From NCBI RefSeq assembly GCF_030273315.1, contig NZ_CP127174.1, positions 1,240,001 to 1,304,000 on the forward strand: a stretch of DNA of 64,000 bases. Reading direction: 5' to 3'. The notes under the pieces were generated by a model. It searched no databases. It had not been told where the DNA came from and was given only the letters and a program-made list of their open reading frames with translations. Shown here piece by piece: positions 1 to 7,676 of the stretch. The stretch comes from Natrialbaceae archaeon AArc-T1-2 (lineage in GTDB: Archaea > Halobacteriota > Halobacteria > Halobacteriales > Natrialbaceae). The translations under genes were made by a program, and so were the position numbers. Within the stretch, counting starts at the first letter, position 1, and every line of letters starts with the position of its first letter.

Positions 1-274
1 GGTCGTCGATCTCGATACGGGCGATCCGGTCGACCGGTGCGACCGGAAGCTCCAGATCGTCCTTGTCGACGACCACCTCGACGTCGAAATCCGCCGCCAT
101 GAGCGTCTTTCGACCGTCTTCCGTCGCCCGACGGGCCGCATCGCCTGCGAGGTCGGCACCGTGTTCCTGGATGCGTTTTGCAAGTTCCTCCGACGCCTCG
201 GCACTCACCCTGAGGTTTCCTGCGTTTCGCCGGATAATAGAGTCTACTGGGGCGAACGGAAGCTCGACGTTCAT
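1..274 (-). CDS. Archaeal histone, double histone-fold (partial, runs off the left edge)
   Basis: DNA-packaging protein of the haloarchaeal type, in which two histone folds are joined in one chain. The visible 91 residues start MNVELPFAPVDSIIRRNAG and hold the first fold (about residues 1-65). A second fold begins at ELPVAPVDRIARI (about residues 75-87), the same signature that opens fold one. The remainder lies beyond base 1. The start ATG is at 274. A TATA-like CCATTAAGAG on the minus strand lies about 26 bases upstream, so the gene probably has its own leaderless promoter. It is also co-directional with the RPA-like gene 75 bases upstream. Family assignment is firm; only the C-terminal half is unseen. 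Confidence 0.93.
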   Translation of the reverse strand, partial: MNVELPFAPVDSIIRRNAGNLRVSAEASEELAKRIQEHGADLAGDAARRATEDGRKTLMAADFDVEVVVDKDDLELPVAPVDRIARIEIDD

Positions 275-349
275 ACCTTAATGCCTGCAGTTGACACTCT
301 TAATGGTTTTCCTAGCGGGATCGAACCGCGGATCGGTCGACCGGCCGTA

Positions 350-1771
350 TCAGAACACGTCGCTCGCCTCGAGGCGTCCGTCGCGGACGACGCCGCGGGC
401 GGTGACTTCCTCGCCGAGTCCGACGTCCGCGTCCGTTTCGACGCTCATCGTCTCCTCACCGTCGTCTAACACCACCGGGTCGCCGGCCTGGACGACCACG
501 CCCGTGAACTCGAGTTCTTCGCCGTCCGCGTCCGTACCCGTACCCGTAGCTCCGTCGCCCCCGCCGACATCGCTCGAGGTGGCCGTCGAGTCCTCCGTGC
601 CGTCGTCTGAAAACGCCGAGAGCCCGGCCGACTCGTCGTCCGCGTCGGATTCGTCCGCACCGGCATCGTCGGCGTCGAGCACCGTCACCGTCGATCGCCA
701 CCCCGCCGAGGCCTCGAGGTCGTCCTGCCAGCCGTCCTGGACCTCGACGTCCGTGAACGCGACCTCGTCGCCGGGGCCGAGTTCGATATCCGCTTTCTCG
801 CCCCACAGCGCGACGCGAACGTCGCCGGTGGCGTCCTGCAGGCGAACGTTTCGAACCTGACCCTCCGAGCCGTCGTCGCGATCGAAGGTGCGTTTGGGAT
901 CTGCCGACCGGATTACCCCCGCGACGTCGACCGTCTGACCGATCTCGAGGTCCTCGATCGGCGTGCTCTCGGGGACGTACTCGACCTCGGCATCGACCTC
1001 CTCGACTGCACCCCGGTTGCCGACGTGGAGTTCGAGGTCGCCGTCGCGTTCGCGGACGTAGCCGTCGACGACCTCGACGGTCGTCCCGGACTCGAGGTCC
1101 GCGACGCGGTCGGCTCGCTCGTCCCACAGCGTCACGCGAACGCGACCGGTCGAATCGCCCAGCGTGAGGTTCGCGACTCTCCCTTCGGAGCCGTCGTCGC
1201 GGTCGAACGTCCGCACCGAGTCAGTATCGAGTACGACCCCCACGAGGTTGACGTTCGAGAGCCCGAGCGAGAGGTCCTCGACCGTCTGCGTATCGGAGAG
1301 CTGGACGTCGACGTCCGCGTCTGGATCGGGTTCGACCTCGTCGACGCTGACCTCGACGCCGGAAAAGCCCTCCTTCGGACGACCCTTGAGCCGTAACACC
1401 TGGCCCTCCTCGAGTTCTCCGATTGCAGCCTCGGCGTGTTCGTCCCAGAACGCGGCGCGAACGGAGCCCGTCTCGTCTGCGACCTCGACGTTGACCACGC
1501 GACCGTCCTCGTCCTCGCCGTCGCGTTCGAACGTCCGTAGCTCGCCGATGCTCACCACCTTCGCGACGAACTTGGCTTCCTCCATGCCGGGTTCGACGTC
1601 CGCGACGCCGCCGACTTCGCTCTCGCCGAGTTCGTGAGCGACGAGCATCGCCGCCGTCTCCTCGTCCGCGAGTCCACCCATCTGCTCTACTTTCGCCTCG
1701 ACGGCCTCGCGAAACTCCTCGAGGGAGACGTCGGCCTCGAGGTCCTCGTAGACGCCCTCGATGTCGCTCAT
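350..1771 (-). CDS. Replication factor A-like single-stranded DNA-binding protein (multiple OB folds)
   Basis: Binds single-stranded DNA in replication and repair. The 473-residue chain has an N-terminal helical segment (about 1-60) and three OB folds (about 65-155, 165-270, 280-370). Each carries nearly the same loop: RTFERDGEDEDG, RTFDRDDGSEG, RTFDRDDGSEG. An acidic Asp/Ser/Gly linker (about 375-425) leads to a short fourth OB-like segment. No zinc finger is visible, unlike some archaeal RPA1 proteins. Of three in-frame ATGs I chose MSDIEGVYEDL at 1771, because the minus-strand TATA-like GTTTATGC near 1803 would start transcription only a few bases before it and downstream of the other two. 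It lies just upstream of the histone gene, giving a small chromatin/DNA-binding pair. Confidence 0.88.
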   Translation of the reverse strand: MSDIEGVYEDLEADVSLEEFREAVEAKVEQMGGLADEETAAMLVAHELGESEVGGVADVEPGMEEAKFVAKVVSIGELRTFERDGEDEDGRVVNVEVADETGSVRAAFWDEHAEAAIGELEEGQVLRLKGRPKEGFSGVEVSVDEVEPDPDADVDVQLSDTQTVEDLSLGLSNVNLVGVVLDTDSVRTFDRDDGSEGRVANLTLGDSTGRVRVTLWDERADRVADLESGTTVEVVDGYVRERDGDLELHVGNRGAVEEVDAEVEYVPESTPIEDLEIGQTVDVAGVIRSADPKRTFDRDDGSEGQVRNVRLQDATGDVRVALWGEKADIELGPGDEVAFTDVEVQDGWQDDLEASAGWRSTVTVLDADDAGADESDADDESAGLSAFSDDGTEDSTATSSDVGGGDGATGTGTDADGEELEFTGVVVQAGDPVVLDDGEETMSVETDADVGLGEEVTARGVVRDGRLEASDVF

Positions 1772-1936
1772 TCTATACTCGTGCATGAATAGCCCGCGCA
1801 TAAACGTTGTCGTTGCCCGGTTCGTGCTCCCGTCGTCGGTGACATGGCGGAGTCTGGTCGCGGGTTGATACCTAAAGGTTCGGTCCGTCGCCTCGAGTCA
1901 ACGGCCACGGCCCGCGAAACCGCCCGACAGCACGAC

Positions 1937-1959
1937 AGCCCTTTCGAAAGGGCTTTAAC
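1937..1959 (+). promoter_or_regulatory. tRNA-Arg promoter with an 18-bp perfect palindrome
   Basis: AGCCCTTTCGAAAGGGCT (1937-1954) is perfectly palindromic and runs straight into the TATA-like TTTAAC (1954-1959), about 26-30 bases before the tRNA. CGAAA just upstream of TTTAA resembles a haloarchaeal BRE. The palindrome may be only that element with a chance mirror, or an operator. Confidence 0.6.
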
Positions 1960-1983
1960 GTGGACCGCTCTACGAAGAGATGA

Positions 1984-2056
1984 GTCCTGATAGGGTAGTG
2001 GACTATCCTCTTGGCTTGCGGAGCCAGGGACCGGAGTTCAAATCTCCGTCAGGACG
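1984..2056 (+). tRNA. tRNA-Arg (anticodon GCG)
   Basis: The acceptor stem pairs GTCCTGA (1984-1990) with TCAGGAC (2049-2055), with G as discriminator. The anticodon stem TTGGC/GCCAG encloses TTGCGGA, reading anticodon GCG (CGC codons). The T arm is CGGAG-TTCAAAT-CTCCG. No intron, and CCA is not encoded. A TATA-like TTTAAC lies about 27 bases upstream. It is followed at once by a hairpin and a copy of its own 3' end. Confidence 0.95.
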
Positions 2057-2225
2057 TTTTCACCGACGCAGAACGCCGAGCGTAGCGAGGCGTCCGCGTC
2101 GGTGTAAATCTCCGTCAGGACGCTCACTTATCGCGGGCGCTTCGCATCGCTCAGCGCTCGCTCTTGTGTTCGGTCCTGACGTGCCCACCGCTCGTTTCAC
2201 TCGCGTTGGACTCCGTCAGGAAGTC
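2057..2225 (+). repeat. Hairpin plus duplicated tRNA-Arg 3' tail
   Basis: After TTTT, CACCGACGC pairs with GCGTCGGTG around an inner ACGCC/GGCGT stem (about 2061-2104). Then AAATCTCCGTCAGGACG (2106-2122) repeats exactly the last 17 bases of the tRNA (2040-2056). Further on, GTCCTGAC (2173-2180) is complementary to the tail, and a degenerate third copy, CTCCGTCAGGA, lies near 2210-2220. No ORF is present. The same architecture follows tRNA-Val and tRNA-Phe. Confidence 0.85.
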
Positions 2226-2236
2226 ACGACAGAGTT

Positions 2237-3754
2237 ATGACGTCTCACGACAAATGCCAGCGAGTGACAGCCGTTCCCGAAGACATCACGGAGTATCAGC
2301 TGTTCGTCGACGGCGAGCACCGTGACGCCTCGTCCGGCGACCGGATCGAAATCGAGTATCCGTACACCCGTGACGTCTGGGCGACCGTTCCGCGGGCGAC
2401 GGCAGCGGACGTCGAAGACGCCATCGGCGCTGCGAGACGGCGGTTCGAAAGCGACGAGTGGCAGTCGCTATCGGCGTCTGACAGGGCGGAGCTGCTGCAC
2501 TCGCTCGCCGACACGCTCGCCGAACACGCCGAGGAGCTGGCACGTCTCGAGGTGTTCGGAAACGGGAAAGCGATCCGCGAGATGCGCGGCCGTATGCAAT
2601 CGCTGCCGGAGTGGTATCGCTTCTACGCGGGAGCCGCCGACAAGATCCGCGGAAGCACGATCCCGACCGATCAGGACGGGATGTTCGCGTTCACCCGTCG
2701 GGAACCGTACGGCGTGGTGGGCGCTATTACCCCCTGGAACTCGCCGCTGAACCTCGCTACGTACAAAATTGCGCCCGCGTTGGCGGCCGGAAACACCGTG
2801 GTCATCAAACCGTCGGAGGTGACCCCCGTCTCGACGATCCGACTCGCAGAACTCGCACACGAGGCGGGCGTTCCCGCCGGAGCAATAAACGTCGTCACCG
2901 GATACGGAGACGAAGCCGGTGCCGAACTGGCGAACGGAGACGTCGACAAGATGGCGTTCACCGGGAGTACGGCGGCGGGACGAGAGATCGGCGCGACCGC
3001 CGGCGAGAACGTCGTCCCCGTAACGCTCGAGTTAGGCGGCAAGAGCCCGAACATCGTGTTCGAGGATGCGGACCTCGAGAACGCGGTAAACGGCGCGGTG
3101 AAAGGCATCTTCGGATCGGCCGGACAGACCTGCGTCGCCGGTTCCCGCCTGTTTCTCCACGAGTCGATCCACGACCAGTTCGTCGACGCCCTCGTCGATC
3201 GGATCGACGACATCGTGCTGGGAGACCCGTTCGATCCGGAGACGGATATCGGTCCGATCGCGAACGAACACCAGTTCGAGAAGATCTGCGAATACGTCGA
3301 TATCGGTCGAGAGGAGGGGGCGACGCTGCAAGCGGGCGGCAGTTCCCGGGACGACCTGCCGGGTGGACTCTTTTACCCGCCGACGGTCTTCACCGGGGTG
3401 GACAACGAGATGCGGATCGCTCGAGAGGAGATCTTCGGTCCTGTCGTGTCGGTCATCCCGTTCGAAAGCGAGTCGGAAGTCGTCGAGTTGGCCAACGATA
3501 CCGAGTACGGACTCGCCGCCGGCGTCTGGACCACGGACGTGGGGCGGGCGACCCGTCTGTCCCGACAGCTCCGGGCAGGAGTCGTGTGGGTCAACACGTA
3601 TCGTGATTCGTCACTCGCCGCCCCATTCGGCGGGTACAAACAGAGCGGGATCGGCCGCGAGAACGGCACCGAGGTCATCGACCACTACACGCAACTGAAG
3701 ACCGTGTACCTCAATTCGGAGGACGTGTCCGACCCGTTCGTGCCGTACGACTGA
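2237..3754 (+). CDS. NAD(P)-dependent aldehyde dehydrogenase family protein
   Basis: Oxidises an aldehyde to its acid with NAD(P); the substrate cannot be read from sequence. The 505-residue length is normal for the family. Visible motifs are ITPWNSP and KPSEVTP (cofactor side), FTGST, ELGGKSPN with the general-base Glu (about 268), GQTC with the nucleophilic Cys (about 301), and EEIFGPV followed by PFGGYKQSG near the C terminus. No enzyme partner is adjacent: tRNA-Arg precedes it and an inverted-repeat element follows. The last base of the TGA stop is the first base of that element, so the element inserted at the very end of the gene. Confidence 0.9.
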   Translation: MTSHDKCQRVTAVPEDITEYQLFVDGEHRDASSGDRIEIEYPYTRDVWATVPRATAADVEDAIGAARRRFESDEWQSLSASDRAELLHSLADTLAEHAEELARLEVFGNGKAIREMRGRMQSLPEWYRFYAGAADKIRGSTIPTDQDGMFAFTRREPYGVVGAITPWNSPLNLATYKIAPALAAGNTVVIKPSEVTPVSTIRLAELAHEAGVPAGAINVVTGYGDEAGAELANGDVDKMAFTGSTAAGREIGATAGENVVPVTLELGGKSPNIVFEDADLENAVNGAVKGIFGSAGQTCVAGSRLFLHESIHDQFVDALVDRIDDIVLGDPFDPETDIGPIANEHQFEKICEYVDIGREEGATLQAGGSSRDDLPGGLFYPPTVFTGVDNEMRIAREEIFGPVVSVIPFESESEVVELANDTEYGLAAGVWTTDVGRATRLSRQLRAGVVWVNTYRDSSLAAPFGGYKQSGIGRENGTEVIDHYTQLKTVYLNSEDVSDPFVPYD

Positions 3755-3861
3755 TACTGTCGGTCATACCGACGTAACACGGCTGGTGACAGCACGGCCA
3801 GATACACGTTCAACGGCTGGATCACCCGGACACCAGTTCACAGGTCCATGACCGACAGTAT
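3754..3861. mobile_element. MITE-like inverted-repeat element, family A copy 1 (108 bp)
   Basis: ATACTGTCGGTCAT (3754-3767) and ATGACCGACAGTAT (3848-3861) are perfect 14-bp terminal inverted repeats around about 80 bases with no ORF. Inside are two small stems, CTGG/CCAG at 3783-3801 and 3817-3836. A related copy with the same ends lies at 61584-61693. No transposase is encoded and I see no clear target duplication. I infer a non-autonomous element; a structured RNA or regulatory repeat is the alternative. Confidence 0.75.
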
Positions 3862-4001
3862 GACCGCCGCGTCGGTTCACGTCGGATACCTTGTCGCTCT
3901 CTTCCCCCGGCCGTGCGTGATCGCCCCACTCAATCACGAGAATCGAAGCGTCGGTTCCGTATCACAAAACTCATTTCGAGACGCTCGATAGTCGTGCCCG
4001 A

Positions 4002-5204
4002 ATGCCCTCCAGACGTGATCTCCTCCTCGGGACCGGGACTGTCGCCACTGCGGTGCTTGCTGGCTGTCTCGGCGGCACCGACACCGGTCCCGGAACGGAC
4101 GGCGACTACGCGTGGTCGACGACCGGTGCCGACCTCCGAAACTCGAGAGCGATCCCCGACGGCGTTGCCCCGCGGGACGAGCCAGGCGTCGACTGGCGCG
4201 TCAGCCTCGAGTCCGTGAGCGCACTCGGCGAACCGATCGTGACCGACGACACCGTCTTGGTTCCCACGGGCCTCGACGTCGTTGCGTTCGACAGGGAGAC
4301 GAGAGAACGACGCTGGTCGATCGATCCCGAGAACGACGCCTACACGTACCGCGGGTCGCCGGCGGTGTTCGACGATACGGCGTACGTCCCGGAGGTGAAC
4401 ACGCTAACCGCTCGAGACCTCGAGGAAGGCGACGTCGACTGGTCGTACGAACTCGACGACCCGATCGGCAGGGATTCGCTGACCGTCACGGAGACGGACG
4501 ACGGCCGCGTCTACGTGGCCGCCGGCACCGCCGTCCACGCGCTCGATGCAGGAAGCGGCGAGCACCTGTGGGAGCACGCACTGCTCGGGGCCGCCCGCTA
4601 CGCACCCGCGAAGTACGCGGACTGGCTGTTCGTGGCGACGAGAGGCGGCGAGTTGCACAAGATCAACCGATGGGATGGTGACATCGAGTGGCGACGGACG
4701 GTCGAGGCGGGGCTCTCGAGCGCTCCGGTGGTGTTGACTTCGGGGGATCGTCGGACCGGAATGGGCGTCGCCGTCGCAGGCGGTGACGGTTCGATCACGT
4801 ACTTCGATATCGGCGGGGCACGGGAGTGGACGACCGAACTCCGCGGATTCGGCGACGACGGACTCGCGATCGGCCATCGAACCCTGCTCGCTCGGTCGGG
4901 GTCGACGCTGTACGCTCTCGACGCAAACGACGGGGACGAGCGCTGGCGCGTCGACCTCGGTCGCGGCTCCCGGAACCCGCCGATCGTCGTCGGCGACACG
5001 GTGTACGTCGGCGGCGATCGGCTCCGGGCGATCGACATCGACGGCGGCTACGGCGTTCGCTCGCTTCGCGTCGGCGAGCAGCGGTTCGAACGCGAGATAG
5101 AAGGTGACGTCAACTTCGTGACGGCGGCCGACGGAACGCTGTTCGTGACGACGGACGGCAGACAGCTCGAGGACGAAACCGGGGAGTTGATCGTTCTCTC
5201 GTGA
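4002..5204 (+). CDS. Tat-exported PQQ/beta-propeller repeat lipoprotein
   Basis: Predicted extracytoplasmic, lipid-anchored beta-propeller of 400 residues. The N terminus has a twin-arginine signal (SRRDLLLG) and a lipobox LAGC with Cys22, typical of haloarchaeal Tat lipoproteins. From about residue 35 onward, repeats of the PQQ-like type recur: VVAFDRETRERRWSID, VHALDAGSGEHLWEH, LHKINRWDGDIEWRR, LYALDANDGDERWRVDLG. This fits a propeller of about seven or eight blades. The quinoprotein-dehydrogenase active-site residues are not evident, so a binding or scaffolding role is more likely than catalysis. No partner gene is adjacent, and its function is unknown. Confidence 0.8.
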   Translation: MPSRRDLLLGTGTVATAVLAGCLGGTDTGPGTDGDYAWSTTGADLRNSRAIPDGVAPRDEPGVDWRVSLESVSALGEPIVTDDTVLVPTGLDVVAFDRETRERRWSIDPENDAYTYRGSPAVFDDTAYVPEVNTLTARDLEEGDVDWSYELDDPIGRDSLTVTETDDGRVYVAAGTAVHALDAGSGEHLWEHALLGAARYAPAKYADWLFVATRGGELHKINRWDGDIEWRRTVEAGLSSAPVVLTSGDRRTGMGVAVAGGDGSITYFDIGGAREWTTELRGFGDDGLAIGHRTLLARSGSTLYALDANDGDERWRVDLGRGSRNPPIVVGDTVYVGGDRLRAIDIDGGYGVRSLRVGEQRFEREIEGDVNFVTAADGTLFVTTDGRQLEDETGELIVLS

Positions 5205-5296
5205 CGGCCCCTCGAGTCGTCGGATCGTCCGAACGCCCGTTGTGAAGCAAGCACAGCGTCTATCGGTTCGAGTGTGTCGTCACTCGAGTACGAAAC

Positions 5297-5700
5297 CTGG
5301 GCGAGAGGAGTAAGCCCCCTTCTGTTCGTCCTGGCATTCGGCTAAGCGTCCGCGTCTCCCGCGAAATCGCGGCGTGTTCGGGCTACCAGCGACGCGGACT
5401 TGCACCGGTGAGGGTTCGCCGTTCCATCGATCCTCGACCGTCCGGCGTTTGAGTCGCCGTCCCTCTGCGGGTCAACTTCCCTTCCTCGCGGTCGGGTTCG
5501 CACGCATCATCGGTCGGGTCGAGACGTGTCGTTTCTGTTCCAGAGCCAGCGGTCTCCCGCTCCGGGCTTGCGCCCGGTCACCCGCCCGAACGGTGGGGGG
5601 ACTTTCCTCGCGGGCGCGGACAGTCTCGATGAGACGATCCGCGTTGGACGGACGCGCTGTCACCGGCGCGACCGCCGCGGCAGCCAGGCTCTCTCTCCCA
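5297..5700 (-). ncRNA. rnpB: RNase P RNA
   Basis: Catalytic RNA of RNase P, which trims tRNA 5' leaders. Reading the minus strand, conserved region I appears as GAGGAAAGTCC (around 5600-5612) and conserved region V as ACAGAAGGGGGCTTA (around 5310-5325). P1 forms between GGGAGAGAG (5699 leftward) and CTCTCGCCC (ending near 5299), and P2 between CCTGGC and GCCAGG just inside it. A TATA-like CTTATTCGG (5721-5729) sits about 26 bases before the inferred 5' end near 5700; tRNA-Val has the same TTATTCGG box. The length near 404 nt fits archaeal type A. Ends are good to a few bases. Confidence 0.93.
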
Positions 5701-5801
5701 TGTAAGGTAGGGCTCTCGGCCGAATAAGTCCCTCGGTCGGCAAGTGTCGCCGGAGCTTCGAATGGAAGCGCTTTAGACAGGGAAGGATCATGTACGAGTG
5801 T

Positions 5802-6404
5802 ATGTCCCAGCGACAGGGCGTCGACCTCTCCTTCGAGGATGGTGCGCGTGCCGTCGAACTCGCGCGTGAGGCCGTCGAATCCTACGTACGGAACGGGCAA
5901 CGAGAGCAGCCGGGTAGCATGCGCGATGCGTTCTATGCACGGACGGGCGCGTTCGTCCGTCTCGAGTCTACCTGTGGCCGAGGAAGTCTCAGGGGGTGTG
6001 CCGGCGGCTACCAGTCGGGCGATCAGCTCGGACACGTCATCGTCGACTCGGCGATCCAGGCCGCGAGCGACTCCTCCTGCGGGTCGGAGGTGACTCCCTC
6101 GGAGCTGTCGAACCTCACCGTCTCGATCTGTGCGGTGACGAACGTCGTCCTGACCGACGATCCGCTCGCCGACCTCGAGGTCGGCGTCCACGGCGTCGCG
6201 GTCGACGGGAGCGGAAACAGCGGCTGGCTCTATCCTACGGTGCCCGTCGAGAACGGCTGGAGCGGACGCGAGTACCTGGACCGAGTCTGCCGAAAGGCGC
6301 GACTGCCGCCGACGGCGTGGCAGAACGACGACGTCGTGGTCACCCTCTTCGAGGGTCAGGTCTTCCGCGAACGCGAAGCAAACGGCAGCATCGAACAGCT
6401 GTAG
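5802..6404 (+). CDS. AMMECR1 domain protein
   Basis: AMMECR1/TIGR00296 family protein of 200 residues; the family is conserved across archaea and eukaryotes and its biochemical function is unsettled. The diagnostic core is GRGSLRGCAGGY (about residues 50-61), followed by the expected SAIQAA and NLTVSICAVTN regions and GNSGWLYPTVPVENGWSG. I chose MSQRQGV at 5802 over the ATG at 5790 because a TATA-like GCTTTAGA near 5773 would start transcription near 5799, making the downstream ATG leaderless. It is divergent from rnpB, so 5701-5801 carries both promoters. Confidence 0.9.
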   Translation: MSQRQGVDLSFEDGARAVELAREAVESYVRNGQREQPGSMRDAFYARTGAFVRLESTCGRGSLRGCAGGYQSGDQLGHVIVDSAIQAASDSSCGSEVTPSELSNLTVSICAVTNVVLTDDPLADLEVGVHGVAVDGSGNSGWLYPTVPVENGWSGREYLDRVCRKARLPPTAWQNDDVVVTLFEGQVFREREANGSIEQL

Positions 6405-6469
6405 CCTGTCACCGTCGATCCGACCAGGCCTGTCTGCGCTCTGACGTCCGGGCGTCTCGACCGCGTGGG

Positions 6470-7633
6470 TTATCGGTCGGTAGAGATGTCGAAGCCGACT
6501 GTCTCGGCGTCGGCCAGACAGCGCCCTGTCGCGGCCTCGAGGTCGTCCTCCCGGACGATCTCGCCGTCGCGAACGAGTGGCTCGAGCAGCGACTCGCCGT
6601 TTTCCGGCCCGTCACGATCCGCAAGTACGACGTGGTGGCCGCCGTCGGGGGTGCGATAGACGTCCTTTCGTCCCGCGAGTTTGCCCCGCTTCGAGACCGG
6701 CTCGCCCTCGAGTTCGACGATGTCGAGACTGAAGTCGATCGGGTCGGCGTTCGTGACCGCGCTGCCGACGCCGAAGCCGTCGGCAAACTCGCGTAACTCA
6801 CGCAGCTGCTCGGGTCCGAGGCCGCCGCTACAGAAGATGTCGACGTCCTCGAAGCCACGGGCGTCGAGCTCCCAGCGAACCTCGCGGACGATGTGTCGGA
6901 ACTCGCCCCGGCGCGAACCCGTCGTGTCGAGGCGGACGCCGTCGAGGCGATCACCGAGCGTCTCGGCTGCAAGCAGGCTCTCGGCTTTCTCGTCCCAGAA
7001 CGTATCGGTCAACGCGATCCGCGGGACGTCCTCGGGGACGGCCGCGTCGAACGCGTCCCAGGCCTCGTCCTGGTTGCCCTCGCCGAAACAGAACATGAGC
7101 GCGTGTGGCATCGTTCCGCTTGCGTCCCGGCCGAGGAGGTCGCCCGCGGCGACGTGTGAGAAGCCGTCAAGCCCCGCGAGCAGGGCCGCACGTTCGACGA
7201 CAGACGCGATCACCGGGTGGACGTGTCTGGCACCGAACGAGAGGACGGTCGACTCCGGAGCTGCACGGCGGGCCTCGAGTGCGGCCGTCGCGAAACCGCT
7301 CGGCTGAGAGAGCAAGCCAAGTAGTGCGGTCTCGAGTTCGCCGAACTCGAGGTAGGGACCCTCGATCCGCATCACCGGACCGCCGTCGAACAGGCGTCCG
7401 TCCCGGAGCGCGTCGACGTCGACCGCCCGTCCCGAGAGCAGGCGTGCGGCCTCGGAAACGCCGGTGAACACTTCGAACGAGCCCGTGGGAAACTGATCGG
7501 CGGTCACCTCGGCGACCACGTGGGGGTTCTCGCCGACGTGCTCGAGGGTCGTACGCGTTCGCTCGAAGTAGGCGTCGGTCGCCTCGCCGGCGAGGATCGC
7601 CTCGGACGATACGGTTCCGAACGGGTTTGACAT
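6470..7633 (-). CDS. pncB: Nicotinate phosphoribosyltransferase
   Basis: Makes nicotinate mononucleotide from nicotinate and PRPP (Preiss-Handler NAD salvage). The 387-residue protein starts MSNPFGTVSSEAILAGEATDAYF. It shows the family's substrate-binding FGARHVHP, the THTFW-like LTDTFWDEK, the LDTTGSRRGEF phosphate region, and the late FCSGGLGPEQL and FGVGSAVTNADP motifs that bind the PRPP phosphate. Start 7633 is preferred because sequence further upstream is Arg-rich and unlike the family. A nicotinamidase-like gene 3.3 kb away would supply nicotinate, although two unrelated surface-protein genes lie between. Confidence 0.9.
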   Translation of the reverse strand: MSNPFGTVSSEAILAGEATDAYFERTRTTLEHVGENPHVVAEVTADQFPTGSFEVFTGVSEAARLLSGRAVDVDALRDGRLFDGGPVMRIEGPYLEFGELETALLGLLSQPSGFATAALEARRAAPESTVLSFGARHVHPVIASVVERAALLAGLDGFSHVAAGDLLGRDASGTMPHALMFCFGEGNQDEAWDAFDAAVPEDVPRIALTDTFWDEKAESLLAAETLGDRLDGVRLDTTGSRRGEFRHIVREVRWELDARGFEDVDIFCSGGLGPEQLRELREFADGFGVGSAVTNADPIDFSLDIVELEGEPVSKRGKLAGRKDVYRTPDGGHHVVLADRDGPENGESLLEPLVRDGEIVREDDLEAATGRCLADAETVGFDISTDR

Positions 7634-7676
7634 ACCCTCGCTTGCCAGTCCGAGGCGAAAAAGGTCCCGTCTCGGC

